Positions 32,491 through 46,100 of a stretch of DNA of 64,000 nucleotides are shown here, piece after piece. The stretch comes from Mytilus californianus (taxonomy: Eukaryota; Mollusca; Bivalvia; Mytilida; Mytilidae). How positions within the stretch are numbered: the stretch's first letter is position 1; the number at the start of each line of letters is the position of its first letter. The stretch spans positions 70,205,558 through 70,269,557 of the forward strand of contig NW_026262668.1 of NCBI RefSeq assembly GCF_021869535.1. Direction: 5' to 3'. The position numbers were made by a program, and so were the translations under genes. Under the pieces are notes generated by a model, which ran no database searches, was not told the DNA's origin, and worked only from the letters and a program-made list of their open reading frames with translations.

Positions 32491-32759
32491 AAGTTTTTAA
32501 CAATAAAAACACTAAAACAAAACTGAATATATAGTATTTTACATGTACAGGTAAGAGTACTTATCATTCTACATCCTATCGATACTGTTTACCTATATAA
32601 TTGGCATTGCACAAGATCGTGCCTTTCTCAGACTGTTTTTGATGTCTTTGCGCTAAATCCGTTGAGTCTGTACTGATTGATACTTGTGTTTGGGAGAACA
32701 TGATTATTTGTTGTAATTGGCTTTGAAATGTGAAGGTTTGGTACCATTAAAACGTTTAA

Positions 32760-33060
32760 ACCCGCTGCAATTGTTTGCACCTGTCCTGAGTCAGGAATCT
32801 GATGTTCAGTAGTTGTCGTTTGTTGATGTGGTTCATAAGTGTTTCTCGTTTCTCGTTTTTTTATATTATAGATTAGACCGTTGGTTTTCCCGTTTGAATG
32901 GTTTTACACTAGTAATTTTTGGGGCCCTTTATAGCTTGCTGTTCGGTGTGAGCCAAGGCTCCGTGTTGAAGACCGTACTTTGACCTATATTGAATTACTT
33001 TTATAAATTTTGACTTGGATGGAGAGTTGTCTCATTGGCACTCATACCACATGTTCTTAT
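32760..33060 (+). repeat. ~300-bp dispersed repeat, copy 2
   Basis: Colinear with 14944-15180: CACCTGTCCTGAGTCAGGAA, GATTAGACCGTTGGTTTTCC, GGGCCCTTTATAGC, and the end GAGTTGTCTCATTGGCACTC. This copy is the more complete one. Confidence 0.7.
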
Positions 33061-33324
33061 ATCTATTCAGTAACTGCGAGTACTCTTATATTAGTGTCTA
33101 TTGTCTATTGTTTTATGTTAGTTGGTCTGCGTACCGATCAATTGGGTAAAGCCATTTGCAACTGAATTTTAAAGTTTGTTCTTATGTTGTGCTGTTACAC
33201 CACTGTCCCTGGTTAGAGGGATAGTTGAGCGCTTGTTGTCTCATTGGCAACCATACAACATCTCCATGTTTTTATATTGAGAAGGATATTCTAAACCAAC
33301 ACCAAAACTATCAGAAGAAAAGCT

Positions 33325-33560
33325 ATGATTGATTGATTGATTGTTAGTGTTTATAGCCACTTTCAGCACTATTGTCTATATCGTGGCGGTCAGTTCTTAT
33401 TGGAGAGAACCAGCTAACTTCGGCAGGAAAACGGACAATTCTAGTCAATCTAGATTGGAGTCAAACGCACCTGCCACGTGCGGGTTCGAACTCATTACGT
33501 CGGTGTTGACAGGCTAGTGATGGCTAGTGATACAGTAGATGAACTCGGCCATTGTTTACA
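33325..33560 (+). repeat. GATTGATTG-headed dispersed repeat, copy 2
   Basis: Colinear with 26445-26715. It contains GCGGGTTCGAACTCATTACG, with a B-box-like GGTTCGAACTC at 33483-33493. Confidence 0.65.
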
Positions 33561-34606
33561 TCTGTTTCTATGGGCTTTAAAAGTTTAATGAAAGTGCCTA
33601 ATTAAGGACTTTATGCATTAATGTACGTGTTTTTCTTGAATTATGGTACATGTATGTAACTTCGAGATATTTGTAAACTTTTAAATTATAGACAAATTTT
33701 TACAAAACAGTCGATTGTGGTAGATGCAAATACATGTGGATCTTTTTTGTGCATAAGCATAAATTCCACCGAAAAAATTCTAAAGAATGATTCATAATAA
33801 ATTGATCTTTTTAAAAGCATTAATTTGCATCTCTGGCGACAGTTTTTTTGGAAAAAATCCCCAAAATGGGCAATACTTTCATCGAAAAGAGAGTCGAGTA
33901 CACCATATTATGTTAAGGCGTGTTTAAGTTGACTTCTGTCTTAAAAACGTATAAAAGAAAAATATTTGATACATCATCTCGCTTCAGATTCTATTATTTA
34001 TATATATTTAAGCTCTAGGTTGATATTATAACATTAAAAACTTCTTTTTACCTCTAAATTAAATTTTAAATATATAACAACAACAACAAAAAAACACGTT
34101 TAATTAAGTTATTTATTTATTGAAGCGATAATTTATTACTATTATCATCATTTTTATTATTATTAACACTCATTTTCTAATGACATGGGAAAGAACACTA
34201 TGTGCTGTAGAATGACCAATAAATTTAAATCAATATGCAAACATTTTCTGTTGTTATACTTTTTATACTTTTAAACTTCCTTAACAGAAAAGATAGTTTA
34301 AAACTTATATAATAAGCTACTATTGTTGATTGGTTTATAATACGCAGTAAATATATTTGTTTTATTACCTTTAGTTAATGATCCGCCCATTTGTCCCAGT
34401 AATAAATAGCATTTTCAAAAAATATTAGACATGCGATATGCACCTTAGAAGGTTAAAGTTCAGTGATTATCTTTCCATTTCACCATGTCCATTTCAAAAG
34501 CTGTTTAACTTAGGATAATGGGGCATGCGTGATCTGACTCGAATAAAATGTAAAACTGTGGTTTCTGTTGGTTAAGTTAATTAAACATTTTAAACGTTAA
34601 TTGACA
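33561..34606. other. no recognisable gene; region upstream of candidate exon 1
   Basis: AT-rich sequence in which I could not fix a promoter. An in-frame TAA sits two codons before the ATG at 34607, so the frame does not extend upward. Confidence 0.4.
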
Positions 34607-34667
34607 ATGTGGATCTCAGATGTTTTCTTTCTTTCAGTGTGTATTTTATCAAGTACTGCAGTTGGAA
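34607..34667 (+). CDS. candidate exon 1: signal peptide of SUEL/TSP1 protein
   Basis: An ATG preceded by an in-frame stop opens 20 codons (MWISDVFFLSVCILSSTAVG), a short N-region, a hydrophobic core and small residues near a likely cleavage site. The exon ends at a strong donor, AAGTAAGT, leaving one base of a split codon (phase 1). The first lectin exon at 50941 begins with the two bases needed, so splicing would join them in frame. No intervening exon with better support was found, though a 34880-34990 frame could be an alternative second exon. The 16-kb intron this implies is inference. The exon could instead belong to another secreted protein. Confidence 0.5.
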
Positions 34668-34880
34668 GTAAGTATTCAATGATACGTAATTTAAATGTGC
34701 TAGTGAAATGGGTAGGAAAAGAGCAGTGGTTAAAGAAATACAATTTAACATCTGAAAGGAAAAGGGAATGATATCAATGCAGGATTTTGAGTAAGGAAGT
34801 TCGATCTGAAATAATGACTTAATTTTCATATCTACATTAAAATAAGGTATTTTACGATTTCCTTCAGCATGGGCCCGCCC

Positions 34881-34991
34881 CAGCAACGTATGAAATAGTT
34901 AACGAGAAAGGAATAATATCAACAAGTGGTACCAACTTCTGTATGCAGAACGACGATTATTATTGGAATACTAACCTCCATCAGGAACAAT
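34881..34991 (+). other. possible alternative exon
   Basis: After CCGCCCCAG the phase-1 frame stays open for 36 codons (TYEIVNEKGI..., FCMQNDDYYW) to a TAG at about 34989. No good donor is present. If used, it would give a short secreted peptide. Support is weak. Confidence 0.15.
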
Positions 34992-35109
34992 AGTTATATA
35001 CTAACAGATTTAAATACATAAAATAGTTAAGTTCCTCATAAACAAAAAGGGCATACATGTAGACAGGACAGCCAAATCTTCCCTGATAAACTTGTCTGAA
35101 ACAGTTCAT

Positions 35110-36165
35110 TTTTGTCGAGCCTTCGACTTTTGTCGAAAAAGCGAGACATAGCGATCCTACATTCCGTCGGCGTCGGCGTCGTCGTCGTCGTCGTCGTCGG
35201 CGGCGTCCACAAATATTCACTCTGTGGTTAAAGTTTTTCAAATTTTAATAACTTTCTTAAACTATCCTGGATTTCTACCAAACTTGGACAGAAGCTTGTT
35301 TATGATCATAAGATAGTATCCAGAAGTAAATTTTGTAAAAAAAAAATTCCATTTTTTCCGTATTTTACTTATAAATGGACTTAGTTTTTCTGCCAGTTTA
35401 CATTAGATTCACTCTGTGGTTAAAGTTTTTGAAATTTTAATAACTTTCTTAAACTATCCTGGATTTGTACCAAACTTGGAAAGAAGCTTGTTTAATTTAT
35501 GATCATAAGATGGTATCCAGAAGTAAATTTTGTAAAAAAAAAATTCCATTTTTTCTGTATTTAACTTATAAATGGACTTAGTTTTTCTGCCAGTTAACAT
35601 TACATTCACTCTGTGGTTAAAGTTTTTAAAATTTTAACAACTTTCTTAAACTATCCTGGATTTGTACCAAACTTGGACAGAAGCTTGTTTATGATCATAA
35701 GATAGTATCCAGAAGTAAAATTAATAAAAAAAATCCAGTTTATCCGTATTTAACTTATAAATGGACTTAGTTTTTCTGCCAGTTTACATTACATTCACTC
35801 TGTGGTTAAAGTTTTTTAAAATTTTAACAACTTTCTTAAACTATCCTGGATTTGTACCAAACTTGGACAGAAGCTTGTTTATGATTAAAAGCTAGTATCT
35901 AGAAGGAAAATTTGTTAAAATTTTGTACCATTTTTTCCATTTTACTTATAAATGGACTTTGTTTTTCTTCCAGTTAACATTACATACAGTCTGCAGTTTA
36001 AGTTTTTAAAACATTAATTAGATTCATAAACTATCATGGATTTTTACCAAACTTGAACAGAAGCTACTTACAATCAAAAGATAGTATAGAGAGGAATATT
36101 TTTATTAATTGTTTTCCTCATTTTTGTTGAGCCTGCGATTAACAGCAAAAGTAGGCGAGACACTG
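35110..36165. repeat. CGTCGG-headed repeat with five ~190-bp subunits
   Basis: The left end TTTGTCGAGCCTTCGACTTT leads into (CGTCGG/CGTCGT)n at 35164-35213. Five subunits follow, each starting near CACTCTGTGGTTAAAGTTTT at about 35218, 35410, 35607, 35796 and 35986. They decay toward the right. A second edge resembling the left end (GTTGAGCCTGCGATTAACAG) is at about 36126. The run of Arg codons on the minus strand (35160-35215) is a by-product of the CGT repeats, not a protein. Confidence 0.8.
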
Positions 36166-37002
36166 GGTTCCGCGGAACCCTTACGAATTATTTCTAAATC
36201 ATGCCAGTAACACGTCGAAAACATTGGCTATACTTGTGACTTGGTGCACGGTATCGAGTGTAACTTGACCGGGCGACCATTGAGTAGCAGAACTTTGACA
36301 AATTTACAACGTATGCTACCGAATAATAGGGATCAAGGCGCGGGTTTCTTAAAATAATCCTTATTAGGTTCGCTCGAGACTTACAGTTTGGAAAGACAGA
36401 ACAAAAAAAGGTCGAAGACACCAAGGGTGCAATTAAAAACCATAAGTCGAACATAGACAGAACAAACCATGGCACAAAGAGCTACACAAAACTAATTTAT
36501 TAAAGTTGGAACGCATAATTATGATAGTTATCAGTGTTTGATGATATAGGCATGCCAGGTTGTACAGCAATGTTCGAGAAGATTATCATTCAATGATTTT
36601 CACTTTCATGCATGTATATAATGTATTAGTCCCAGATTTTCATAAACGTTATGCGGTATTTAATACAGAATTTTTAATGTTGTCCATGAAAAGTACAATT
36701 ATTGTTTTTTATCGTATTTATTGATGAAAAGGGTATTATACTTAAACTACCAACTGTAATTTCAATCGCGTATATCTTATAGCATGCTTGATATTTTATT
36801 TTCTTAATTTTTTCTACATTTTTTCGGCCAAAGTTCGATTTAATATTTTTATAAGTTCCAAAGAAGCAATGGCTTAAAACAATTCTTATATGACTTTTAA
36901 ACTATATATAAGCCTTCGGTTTCAATTTGTTTAGATATGTTATTTAGTAAACGTGTATGAAGGAAAACGTCTAACGGAATCAGACCTTTAAGAAGTTGTA
37001 TT
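36166..37002. other. no recognisable gene
   Basis: A minus-strand frame at 36475-36194 has no recognised domain. The rest is AT-rich. It forms the left flank of the satellite array. Confidence 0.4.
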
Positions 37003-37092
37003 TCAGCTTTTAACATTTTTAAAGGGTTTGATCAGAGACATATAACTCAGCTTTTAACATTTTTAAAGGGTTTGATCAAAGACATATAACTA
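37003..37092. repeat. 45-bp tandem duplication
   Basis: CAGCTTTTAACATTTTTAAA, then GGGTTTGATCA and (G/A)AGACATATAACT, occurs twice head to tail with one substitution. It lies about 100 bases before the 1216-bp array and does not share sequence with it. Confidence 0.9.
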
Positions 37093-37184
37093 TGTTTATA
37101 TTTTTCTCTGGTTTAATTGAAGCAATACACAAAGCATTCATTTGAAATTATATTCTTTTCTTTTTCTTTTTTGTTGTTGTTTTG

Positions 37185-40100
37185 TTTTATGTACAAAACA
37201 TTAAAAAAAATAACTAAATATTTCAATTTATATTTTAGAACTGCTGTTGTTGCTTTTATAAATGAGAGTAAATAAATGATAAGTATTATAACCACGTTAG
37301 CTCATCAAAATTGTAAGGGCTTGTCACATAACTTTTCATCCGGCGTGTTCCCCAGTCCGAGTTAAACTTGTGTACTTAAAAAACAACTGAGAATGCACGC
37401 TTAGCAAAATGAAACCATTCTTGGGTGAAGGATAGATGCTTGAGTGATCGATCATAGCCGGAATTTTTTGGTAGCGATCCAAATATAGTCAATGAATATA
37501 CTTGTTATGCTTTCTGTTCGGCTGAAAATTCAAAAAATAAAAGTGTTATTTACTAAAATTGAGATTGTAACTCCATCACACAGAGTTTGTTTTAGACGAT
37601 TTGTGGCTGTTCTGTTTAGGTTTTATACTCTGGGGCGTTAAATATATTTGACTTCCCCAACTTTTGGTCCACGATCGTACATGATCTGTTTAAGATTATT
37701 CGAGAATCCCGTGTTTTCAACATGGAAAAAGTTATCAAAGTTTATATATTATATGTTTTGTTTTTCCGTTTGTTTTGCTTTTTGTTTTGTTTTTAACCGA
37801 AAATGTTATACACACGGTATAAAAAGATACCAAATTTAGCATCATAAGTAACAATACTGACAATTAAATTTAATTTTTGAAACTCTGGAAGTTTAGCTAA
37901 TTTATAACAATGTAGTTGCATCTTAGGCCATTAACGGTACGCGGAATCATATAGTTGCTTAATTACTACTGAATCGGTGAAACATTTTTTTTCAATTTCT
38001 TGCGTTTGTTCTGTATAAACGGAAATATTGAATGCTGTTATTTGGAACAGTATTGTTAAAAAATGTGAAATTGTAAATTGTACTAATTTAAACCAGCGTG
38101 AAAATCTATCGAAATCAATAACCGTATCACTTTAAGCGATTTTAGGTTCGTCCTAACATTTTTGCCAAAAAAGTTAAGTTTTTCTGAGTACGGACAAACA
38201 TGTGTGTGGACCTAGAAAAGTTTTAGGAATGCCAGGACTTCGATATATAAAAGTCAATGCATTTTAGAATATTAAAACATTTTTTGAATCTTAGATTCTT
38301 ATTTTTAATGAGCATTCTAAGCATATGATTCAAATTCTCAGAATCTGCAAATTTTCAACAACTTATATTTTCGCCACACTAGTCTATCCTGTGGCCAACA
38401 TTTTATGTACAAAACATTAAAAAAAATAACTAAATATTTCAATTTATATTTTAGAACTGCTGTTGTTGCTTTTATAAATGAGAGTAAATAAATGATAAGT
38501 ATTATAACCACGTTAGCTCATCAAAATTGTAAGGGCTTGTCACATAACTTTTCATCCGGCGTGTTCCCCAGTCCGAGTTAAACTTGTGTACTTAAAAAAC
38601 AACTGAGAATGCACGCTTAGCAAAATGAAACCATTCTTGGGTGAAGGATAGATGCTTGAGTGATCGATCATAGCCGGAATTTTTTGGTAGCGATCCAAAT
38701 ATAGTCAATGAATATACCTGTTATGCTTTCTGTTCGGCTGAAAATTCAAAAAATAAAAGTGTTAATTACTAAAATTGAGATTGTAACTCCATCACACAGA
38801 GTTTGTTTTAGACGATTTGTGGCTGTTCTGTTTAGGTTTTATACTCTGGGGCGTTAAATATATTTGACTTCCCCAACTTTTGGTCCACGATCGTACATGA
38901 TCTGTTTAAGATTATTCGAGAATCCCGTGTTTTCAACATGGAAAAAGTTATCAAAGTTTATATATTATATGTTTTGTTTTTCCGTTTGTTTTGCTTTTTG
39001 TTTTGTTTTTAACCGAAAATGTTATACACACGGTATAAAAAGATACCAAATTTAGCATCATAAGTAACAATACTGACAATTAAATTTAATTTTTGAAACT
39101 CTGGAAGTTTAGCTAATTTATAACAATGTAGTTGCATCTTAGGCCGTTAACGGTACGCGGAATCATATAGTTGCTTAATTACTACTGAATCGGTGAAACA
39201 TTTTTTTTTCAATTTCTTGCGTTTGTTCTGTATAAACGGAAATATTGAATGCTGTTATTTGGAACAGTATTATTAAAAAATGTGAAATTGTAAATTGTAC
39301 TAATTTAAACCAGCGTGAAAATCTATCGAAATCAATAACCGTATCACTTTAAGCGATTTTAGGTTCGTCCTAACATTTTTGCCAAAAAAGTTAAGTTTTT
39401 CTGAGTACGGACAAACATGTGTGTGGACCTAGAAAAGTTTTAGGAATGCCAGGACTTCGATATATAAAAGTCAATGCATTTTAGAATATTAAAACATTTT
39501 TTGAATCTTAGATTCTTATTTTTAATGAGCATTCTAAGCATATGATTCAAATTCTCAGAATCTGCAAATTTTCAACAACTTATATTTTCGCCACACTAGT
39601 CTATCCTGTGGCCAACATTTTATGTACAAAACATTAAAAAAAATAACTAAATATTTCAATTTATATTTTAGAACTGTTGTTGTTGCTTTTATAAATGAGA
39701 GCAAATAAATGATAAGTATTATAACCACGTTAGCTCATCAAAATTGTAAGGGCTTGTCACATAACTTTTCATCCGGCGTGTTCCCCAGTCCGAGTTAAAC
39801 TTGTGTACTTAAAAAACAACTGAGAATGCACGCTTAGCAAAATGAAACCATTCTTGGGTGAAGGATAGATGCTTGAGTGATCGATCATAGCCGGAATTTT
39901 TTGGTAGCGATCCAAATATAGTCAATGAATATACCTGTTATGCTTTCTGTTCGGCTGAAAATTCAAAAAATAAAATTGTTAATTACTAAAATTGAGATTG
40001 TAACTCCATCACACAGAGTTTGTTTTAGACGATTTGTGGCTGTTCTGTTTAGGTTTTATACTCTGGGGCGTTAAATATATTTGACTTCCCCAACTTTTGG

Positions 40101-43100
40101 TCCACGATCGTACATGATCTGTTTAAGATTATTCGAGAATCCCTTGTTTTCAACATGGAAAAAGTTATCAAAGTTTATATATTATATGTTTTGTTTTTCC
40201 GTTTGTTTTGCTTTTTGTTTTGTTTTTAACCGAAAATGTTATACACACGGTATAAAAAGATACCAAATTTAGCATCATAAGTAACAATACTGACAATTAA
40301 ATTTAATTTTTGAAACTCTGGAAGTTTAGCTAATTTATAACAATGTAGTTGCATCTTAGGCCATTAACGGTACGCGGAATCATATAGTTGCTTAATTACT
40401 ACTGAATCGGTGAAACATTTTTTTTCAATTTCTTGCGTTTGTTCTGTATAAACGGAAATATTGAATGCTGTTATTTGGAACAGTATTGTTAAAAAATGTG
40501 AAATTGTAAATTGTACTAATTTAAACCAGCGTGAAAATCTATCGAAATCAATAACCGTATCACTTTAAGCGATTTTAGGTTCGTCCTAACATTTTTGCCA
40601 AAAAAGTTAAGTTTTTCTGAGTACGGACAAACATGTGTGTGGACCTAGAAAAGTTTTAGGAATGCCAGGACTTCGATATATAAAAGTCAATGCATTTTAG
40701 AATATTAAAACATTTTTTGAATCTTAGATTCTTATTTTTAATGAGCATTCTAAGCATATGATTCAAATTCTCAGAATCTGCAAATTTTCAACAACTTATA
40801 TTTTCGCCACACTAGTCTATCCTGTGGCCAACATTTTATGTACAAAACATTAAAAAAAATAACTAAATATTTCAATTTATATTTTAGAACTGCTGTTGTT
40901 GCTTTTATAAATGAGAGTAAATAAATGATAAGTATTATAACCACGTTAGCTCATCAAAATTGTAAGGGCTTGTCACATAACTTTTCATCCGCCGTGTTCC
41001 CCAGTCCGAGTTAAACTTGTGTACTTAAAAAACAACTGAGAATGCACGCTTAGCAAAATGAAACCATTCTTGGGTGAAGGATAGATGCTTGAGTGATCGA
41101 TCATAGCCGGAATTTTTTGGTAGCGATCCAAATATAGTCAATGAATATACCTGTTATGCTTTCTGTTCGGCTGAAAATTCAAAAAATAAAAGTGTTATTT
41201 ACTAAAATTGAGATTGTAACTCCATCACACAGAGTTTGTTTTAGACGATTTGTGGCTGTTCTGTTTAGGTTTTATACTCTGGGGCGTTAAATATATTTGA
41301 CTTCCCCAACTTTTGGTCCACGATCGTACATGATCTGTTTAAGATTATTCGAGAATCCCGTGTTTTCAACATGGAAAAAGTTATCAAAGTTTATATATTA
41401 TATGTTTTGTTTTTCCGTTTGTTTTGCTTTTTGTTTTGTTTTTAACCGAAAATGTTATACACACGGTATAAAAAGATACCAAATTTAGCATCATAAGTAA
41501 CAATACTGACAATTAAATTTAATTTTTGAAACTCTGGAAGTTTAGCTAATTTATAACAATGTAGTTGCATCTTAGGCCATTAACGGCACGCGGAATCATA
41601 TAGTTGCTTAATTACTACTGAATCGGTGAAACATTTTTTTTCAATTTCTTGCGTTTGTTCTGTATAAACGGAAATATTGAATGCTGTTATTTAGAACAGT
41701 ATTGTTAAAAAATGTGAAATTGTAAATTGTACTAATTTAAACCAGCGTGAAAATCTATCGAAATCAATAACCGTATCACTTTAAGCGATTTTAGGTTCGT
41801 CCTAACATTTTTGCCAAAAAAGTTAAGTTTTTCTGAGTACGGACAAACATGTGTGTGGACCTAGAAAAGTTTTAGGAATGCCAGGACTTCGATATATAAA
41901 AGTCAATGCATTTTAGAATATTAAAACATTTTTTGAATCTTAGATTCTTATTTTTAATGAGCATTCTAAGCATATGATTCAAATTCTCAGAATCTGCAAA
42001 TTTTCAACAACTTATATTTTCGCCACACTAGTCTATCCTGTGGCCAACATTTTATGTACAAAACATTAAAAAAAATAACTAAATATTTCAATTTATATTT
42101 TAGAACTGCTGTTGTTGCTTTTATAAATGAGAGTAAATAAATGATAAGTATTATAACCACGTTAGCTCATCAAAATTGTAAGGGCTTGTCACATAACTTT
42201 TCATCCGGCGTGTTCCCCAGTCCGAGTTAAACTTGTGTACTTAAAAAACAACTGAGAATGCACGCTTAGCAAAATGAAACCATTCTTGGGTGAAGGATAG
42301 ATGCTTGAGTGATCGATCATAGCCGGAATTTTTTGGTAGCGATCCAAATATAGTCAATGAATATACCTGTTATGCTTTCTGTTCGGCTGAAAATTCAAAA
42401 AATAAAAGTGTTAATTACTAAAATTGAGATTGTAACTCCATCACACAGAGTTTGTTTTAGACGATTTGTGGCTGTTCTGTTTAGGTTTTATACTCTGGGG
42501 CGTTAAATATATTTGACTTCCCCAACTTTTGGTCCACGATCGTACATGATCTGTTTAAGATTATTCGAGAATCCCGTGTTTTCAACATGGAAAAAGTTAT
42601 CAAAGTTTATATATTATATGTTTTGTTTTTCCGTTTGTTTTGCTTTTTGTTTTGTTTTTAACCGAAAATGTTATACACACGGTATAAAAAGATACCAAAT
42701 TTAGCATCATAAGTAACAATACTGACAATTAAATTTAATTTTTGAAACTCTGGAAGTTTAGCTAATTTATAACAATGTAGTTGCATCTTAGGCCATTAAC
42801 GGTACGCGGAATCATATAGTTGCTTAATTACTACTGAATCGGTGAAACATTTTTTTTCAATTTCTTGCGTTTGTTCTGTATAAACGGAAATATTGAATGC
42901 TGTTATTTGGAACAGTATTGTTAAAAAATGTGAAATTGTAAATTGTACTAATTTAAACCAGCGTGAAAATCTATCGAAATCAATAACCGTATCACTTTAA
43001 GCGATTTTAGGTTCGTCCTAACATTTTTGCCAAAAAAGTTAAGTTTTTCTGAGTACGGACAAACATGTGTGTGGACCTAGAAAAGTTTTAGGAATGCCAG

Positions 43101-46100
43101 GACTTCGATATATAAAAGTCAATGCATTTTAGAATATTAAAACATTTTTTGAATCTTAGATTCTTATTTTTAATGAGCATTCTAAGCATATGATTCAAAT
43201 TCTCAGAATCTGCAAATTTTCAACAACTTATATTTTCGCCACACTAGTCTATCCTGTGGCCAACATTTTATGTACAAAACATTAAAAAAAATAACTAAAT
43301 ATTTCAATTTATATTTTAGAACTGTTGTTGTTGCTTTTATAAATGAGAGTAAATAAATGATAAGTATTATAACCACGTTAGCTCATCAAAATTGTAAGGG
43401 CTTGTCACATAACTTTTCATCCGGCGTGTTCCCCAGTCCGAGTTAAACTTGTGTACTTAAAAAACAACTGAGAATGCACGCTTAGCAAAATGAAACCATT
43501 CTTGGGTGAAGGATAGATGCTTGAGTGATCGATCATAGCCGGAATTTTTTGGTAGCGATCCAAATATAGTCAATGAATATACCTGTTATGCTTTCTGTTC
43601 GGCTGAAAATTCAAAAAATAAAAGTGTTAATTACTAAAATTGAGATTGTAACTCCATCACACAGAGTTTGTTTTAGACGATTTGTGGCTGTTCTGTTTAG
43701 GTTTTATACTCTGGGGCGTTAAATATATTTGACTTCCCCAACTTTTGGTCCACGATCGTACATGATCTGTTTAAGATTATTCGAGAATCCCTTGTTTTCA
43801 ACATGGAAAAAGTTATCAAAGTTTATATATTATATGTTTTGTTTTTCCGTTTGTTTTGCTTTTTGTTTTGTTTTTAACCGAAAATGTTATACACACGGTA
43901 TAAAAAGATACCAAATTTAGCATCATAAGTAACAATACTGACAATTAAATTTAATTTTTGAAACTCTGGAAGTTTAGCTAATTTATAACAATGTAGTTGC
44001 ATCTTAGGCCATTAACGGTACGCGGAATCATATAGTTGCTTAATTACTACTGAATCGGTGAAATATTTTTTTTCAATTTCTTGCGTTTGTTCTGTATAAA
44101 CGGAAATATTGAATGCTGTTATTTGGAACAGTATTGTTAAAAAATGTGAAATTGTAAATTGTACTAATTTAAACCAGCGTGAAAATCTATCGAAATCAAT
44201 AACCGTATCACTTTAAGCGATTTTAGGTTCGTCCTAACATTTTTGCCAAAAAAGTTAAGTTTTTCTGAGTACGGACAAACATGTGTGTGGACCTAGAAAA
44301 GTTTTAGGAATGCCAGGACTTCGATATATAAAAGTCAATGCATTTTAGAATATTAAAACATTTTTTGAATCTTAGATTCTTATTTTTAATGAGCATTCTA
44401 AGCATATGATTCAAATTCTCAGAATCTGCAAATTTTCAACAACTTATATTTTCGCCACACTAGTCTATCCTGTGGCCAACATTTTATGTACAAAACATTA
44501 AAAAAAATAACTAAATATTTCAATTTATATTTTAGAACTGCTGTTGTTGCTTTTATAAATGAGAGTAAATAAATGATAAGTATTATAACCACGTTAGCTC
44601 ATCAAAATTGTAAGGGCTTGTCACATAACTTTTCATCCGGCGTGTTCCCCAGTCCGAGTTAAACTTGTGTACTTAAAAAACAACTGAGAATGCACGCTTA
44701 GCAAAATGAAACCATTCTTGGGTGAAGGATAGATGCTTGAGTGATCGATCATAGCCGGAATTTTTTGGTAGCGATCCAAATATAGTCAATGAATATACCT
44801 GTTATGCTTTCTGTTCGGCTGAAAATTCAAAAAATAAAAGTGTTAATTACTAAAATTGAGATTGTAACTCCATCACACAGAGTTTGTTTTAGACGATTTG
44901 TGGCTGTTCTGTTTAGGTTTTATACTCTGGGGCGTTAAATATATTTGACTTCCCCAACTTTTGGTCCACGATCGTACATGATCTGTTTAAGATTATTCGA
45001 GAATCCCGTGTTTTCAACATGGAAAAAGTTATCAAAGTTTATATATTATATGTTTTGTTTTTCCGTTTGTTTTGCTTTTTGTTTTGTTTTTAACCGAAAA
45101 TGTTATACACACGGTATAAAAAGATACCAAATTTAGCATCATAAGTAACAATACTGACAATTAAATTTAATTTTTGAAACTCTGAAAGTTTAGCTAATTT
45201 ATAACAATGTAGTTGCATCTTAGGCCATTAACGGTACGCGGAATCATATAGTTGCTTAATTACTACTGAATCGGTGAAACATTTTTTTTCAATTTCTTGC
45301 GTTTGTTCTGTATAAACGGAAATATTGAATGCTGTTATTTGGAACAGTATTGTTAAAAAATGTGAAATTGTAAATTGTACTAATTTAAACCAGCGTGAAA
45401 ATCTATCGAAATCAATAACCGTATCACTTTAAGCGATTTTAGGTTCGTCCTAACATTTTTGCCAAAAAAGTTAAGTTTTTCTGAGTACGGACAAACATGT
45501 GTGTGGACCTAGAAAAGTTTTAGGAATGCCAGGACTTCGATATATAAAAGTCAATGCATTTTAGAATATTAAAACATTTTTTGAATCTTAGATTCTTATT
45601 TTTAATGAGCATTCTAAGCATATGATTCAAATTCTCAGAATCTGCAAATTTTCAACAACTTATATTTTCGCCACACTAGTCTATCCTGTGGCCAACATTT
45701 TATGTACAAAACATTAAAAAAAATAACTAAATATTTCAATTTATATTTTAGAACTGCTGTTGTTGCTTTTATAAATGAGAGTAAATAAATGATAAGTATT
45801 ATAACCACGTTAGCTCATCAAAATTGTAAGGGCTTGTCACATAACTTTTCATCCGGCGTGTTCCCCAGTCCGAGTTAAACTTGTGTACTTAAAAAACAAC
45901 TGAGAATGCACGCTTAGCAAAATGAAACCATTCTTGGGTGAAGGATAGATGCTTGAGTGATCGATCATAGCCGGAATTTTTTGGTAGCGATCCAAATATA
46001 GTCAATGAATATACCTGTTATGCTTTCTGTTCGGCTGAAAATTCAAAAAATAAAAGTGTTAATTACTAAAATTGAGATTGTAACTCCATCACACAGAGTT

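Noticed and set aside
33325-33560. tRNA-derived SINE suggested by GGTTCGAACTC
   Set aside because: There is no convincing A box at the expected distance, and the other copy (26445-26715) has lost the B box, so only a generic repeat is called.
34981-35241. Minus-strand frame with a long Arg run
   Set aside because: The Arg run is the CGT/CGG repeat at 35164-35213 read on the other strand.
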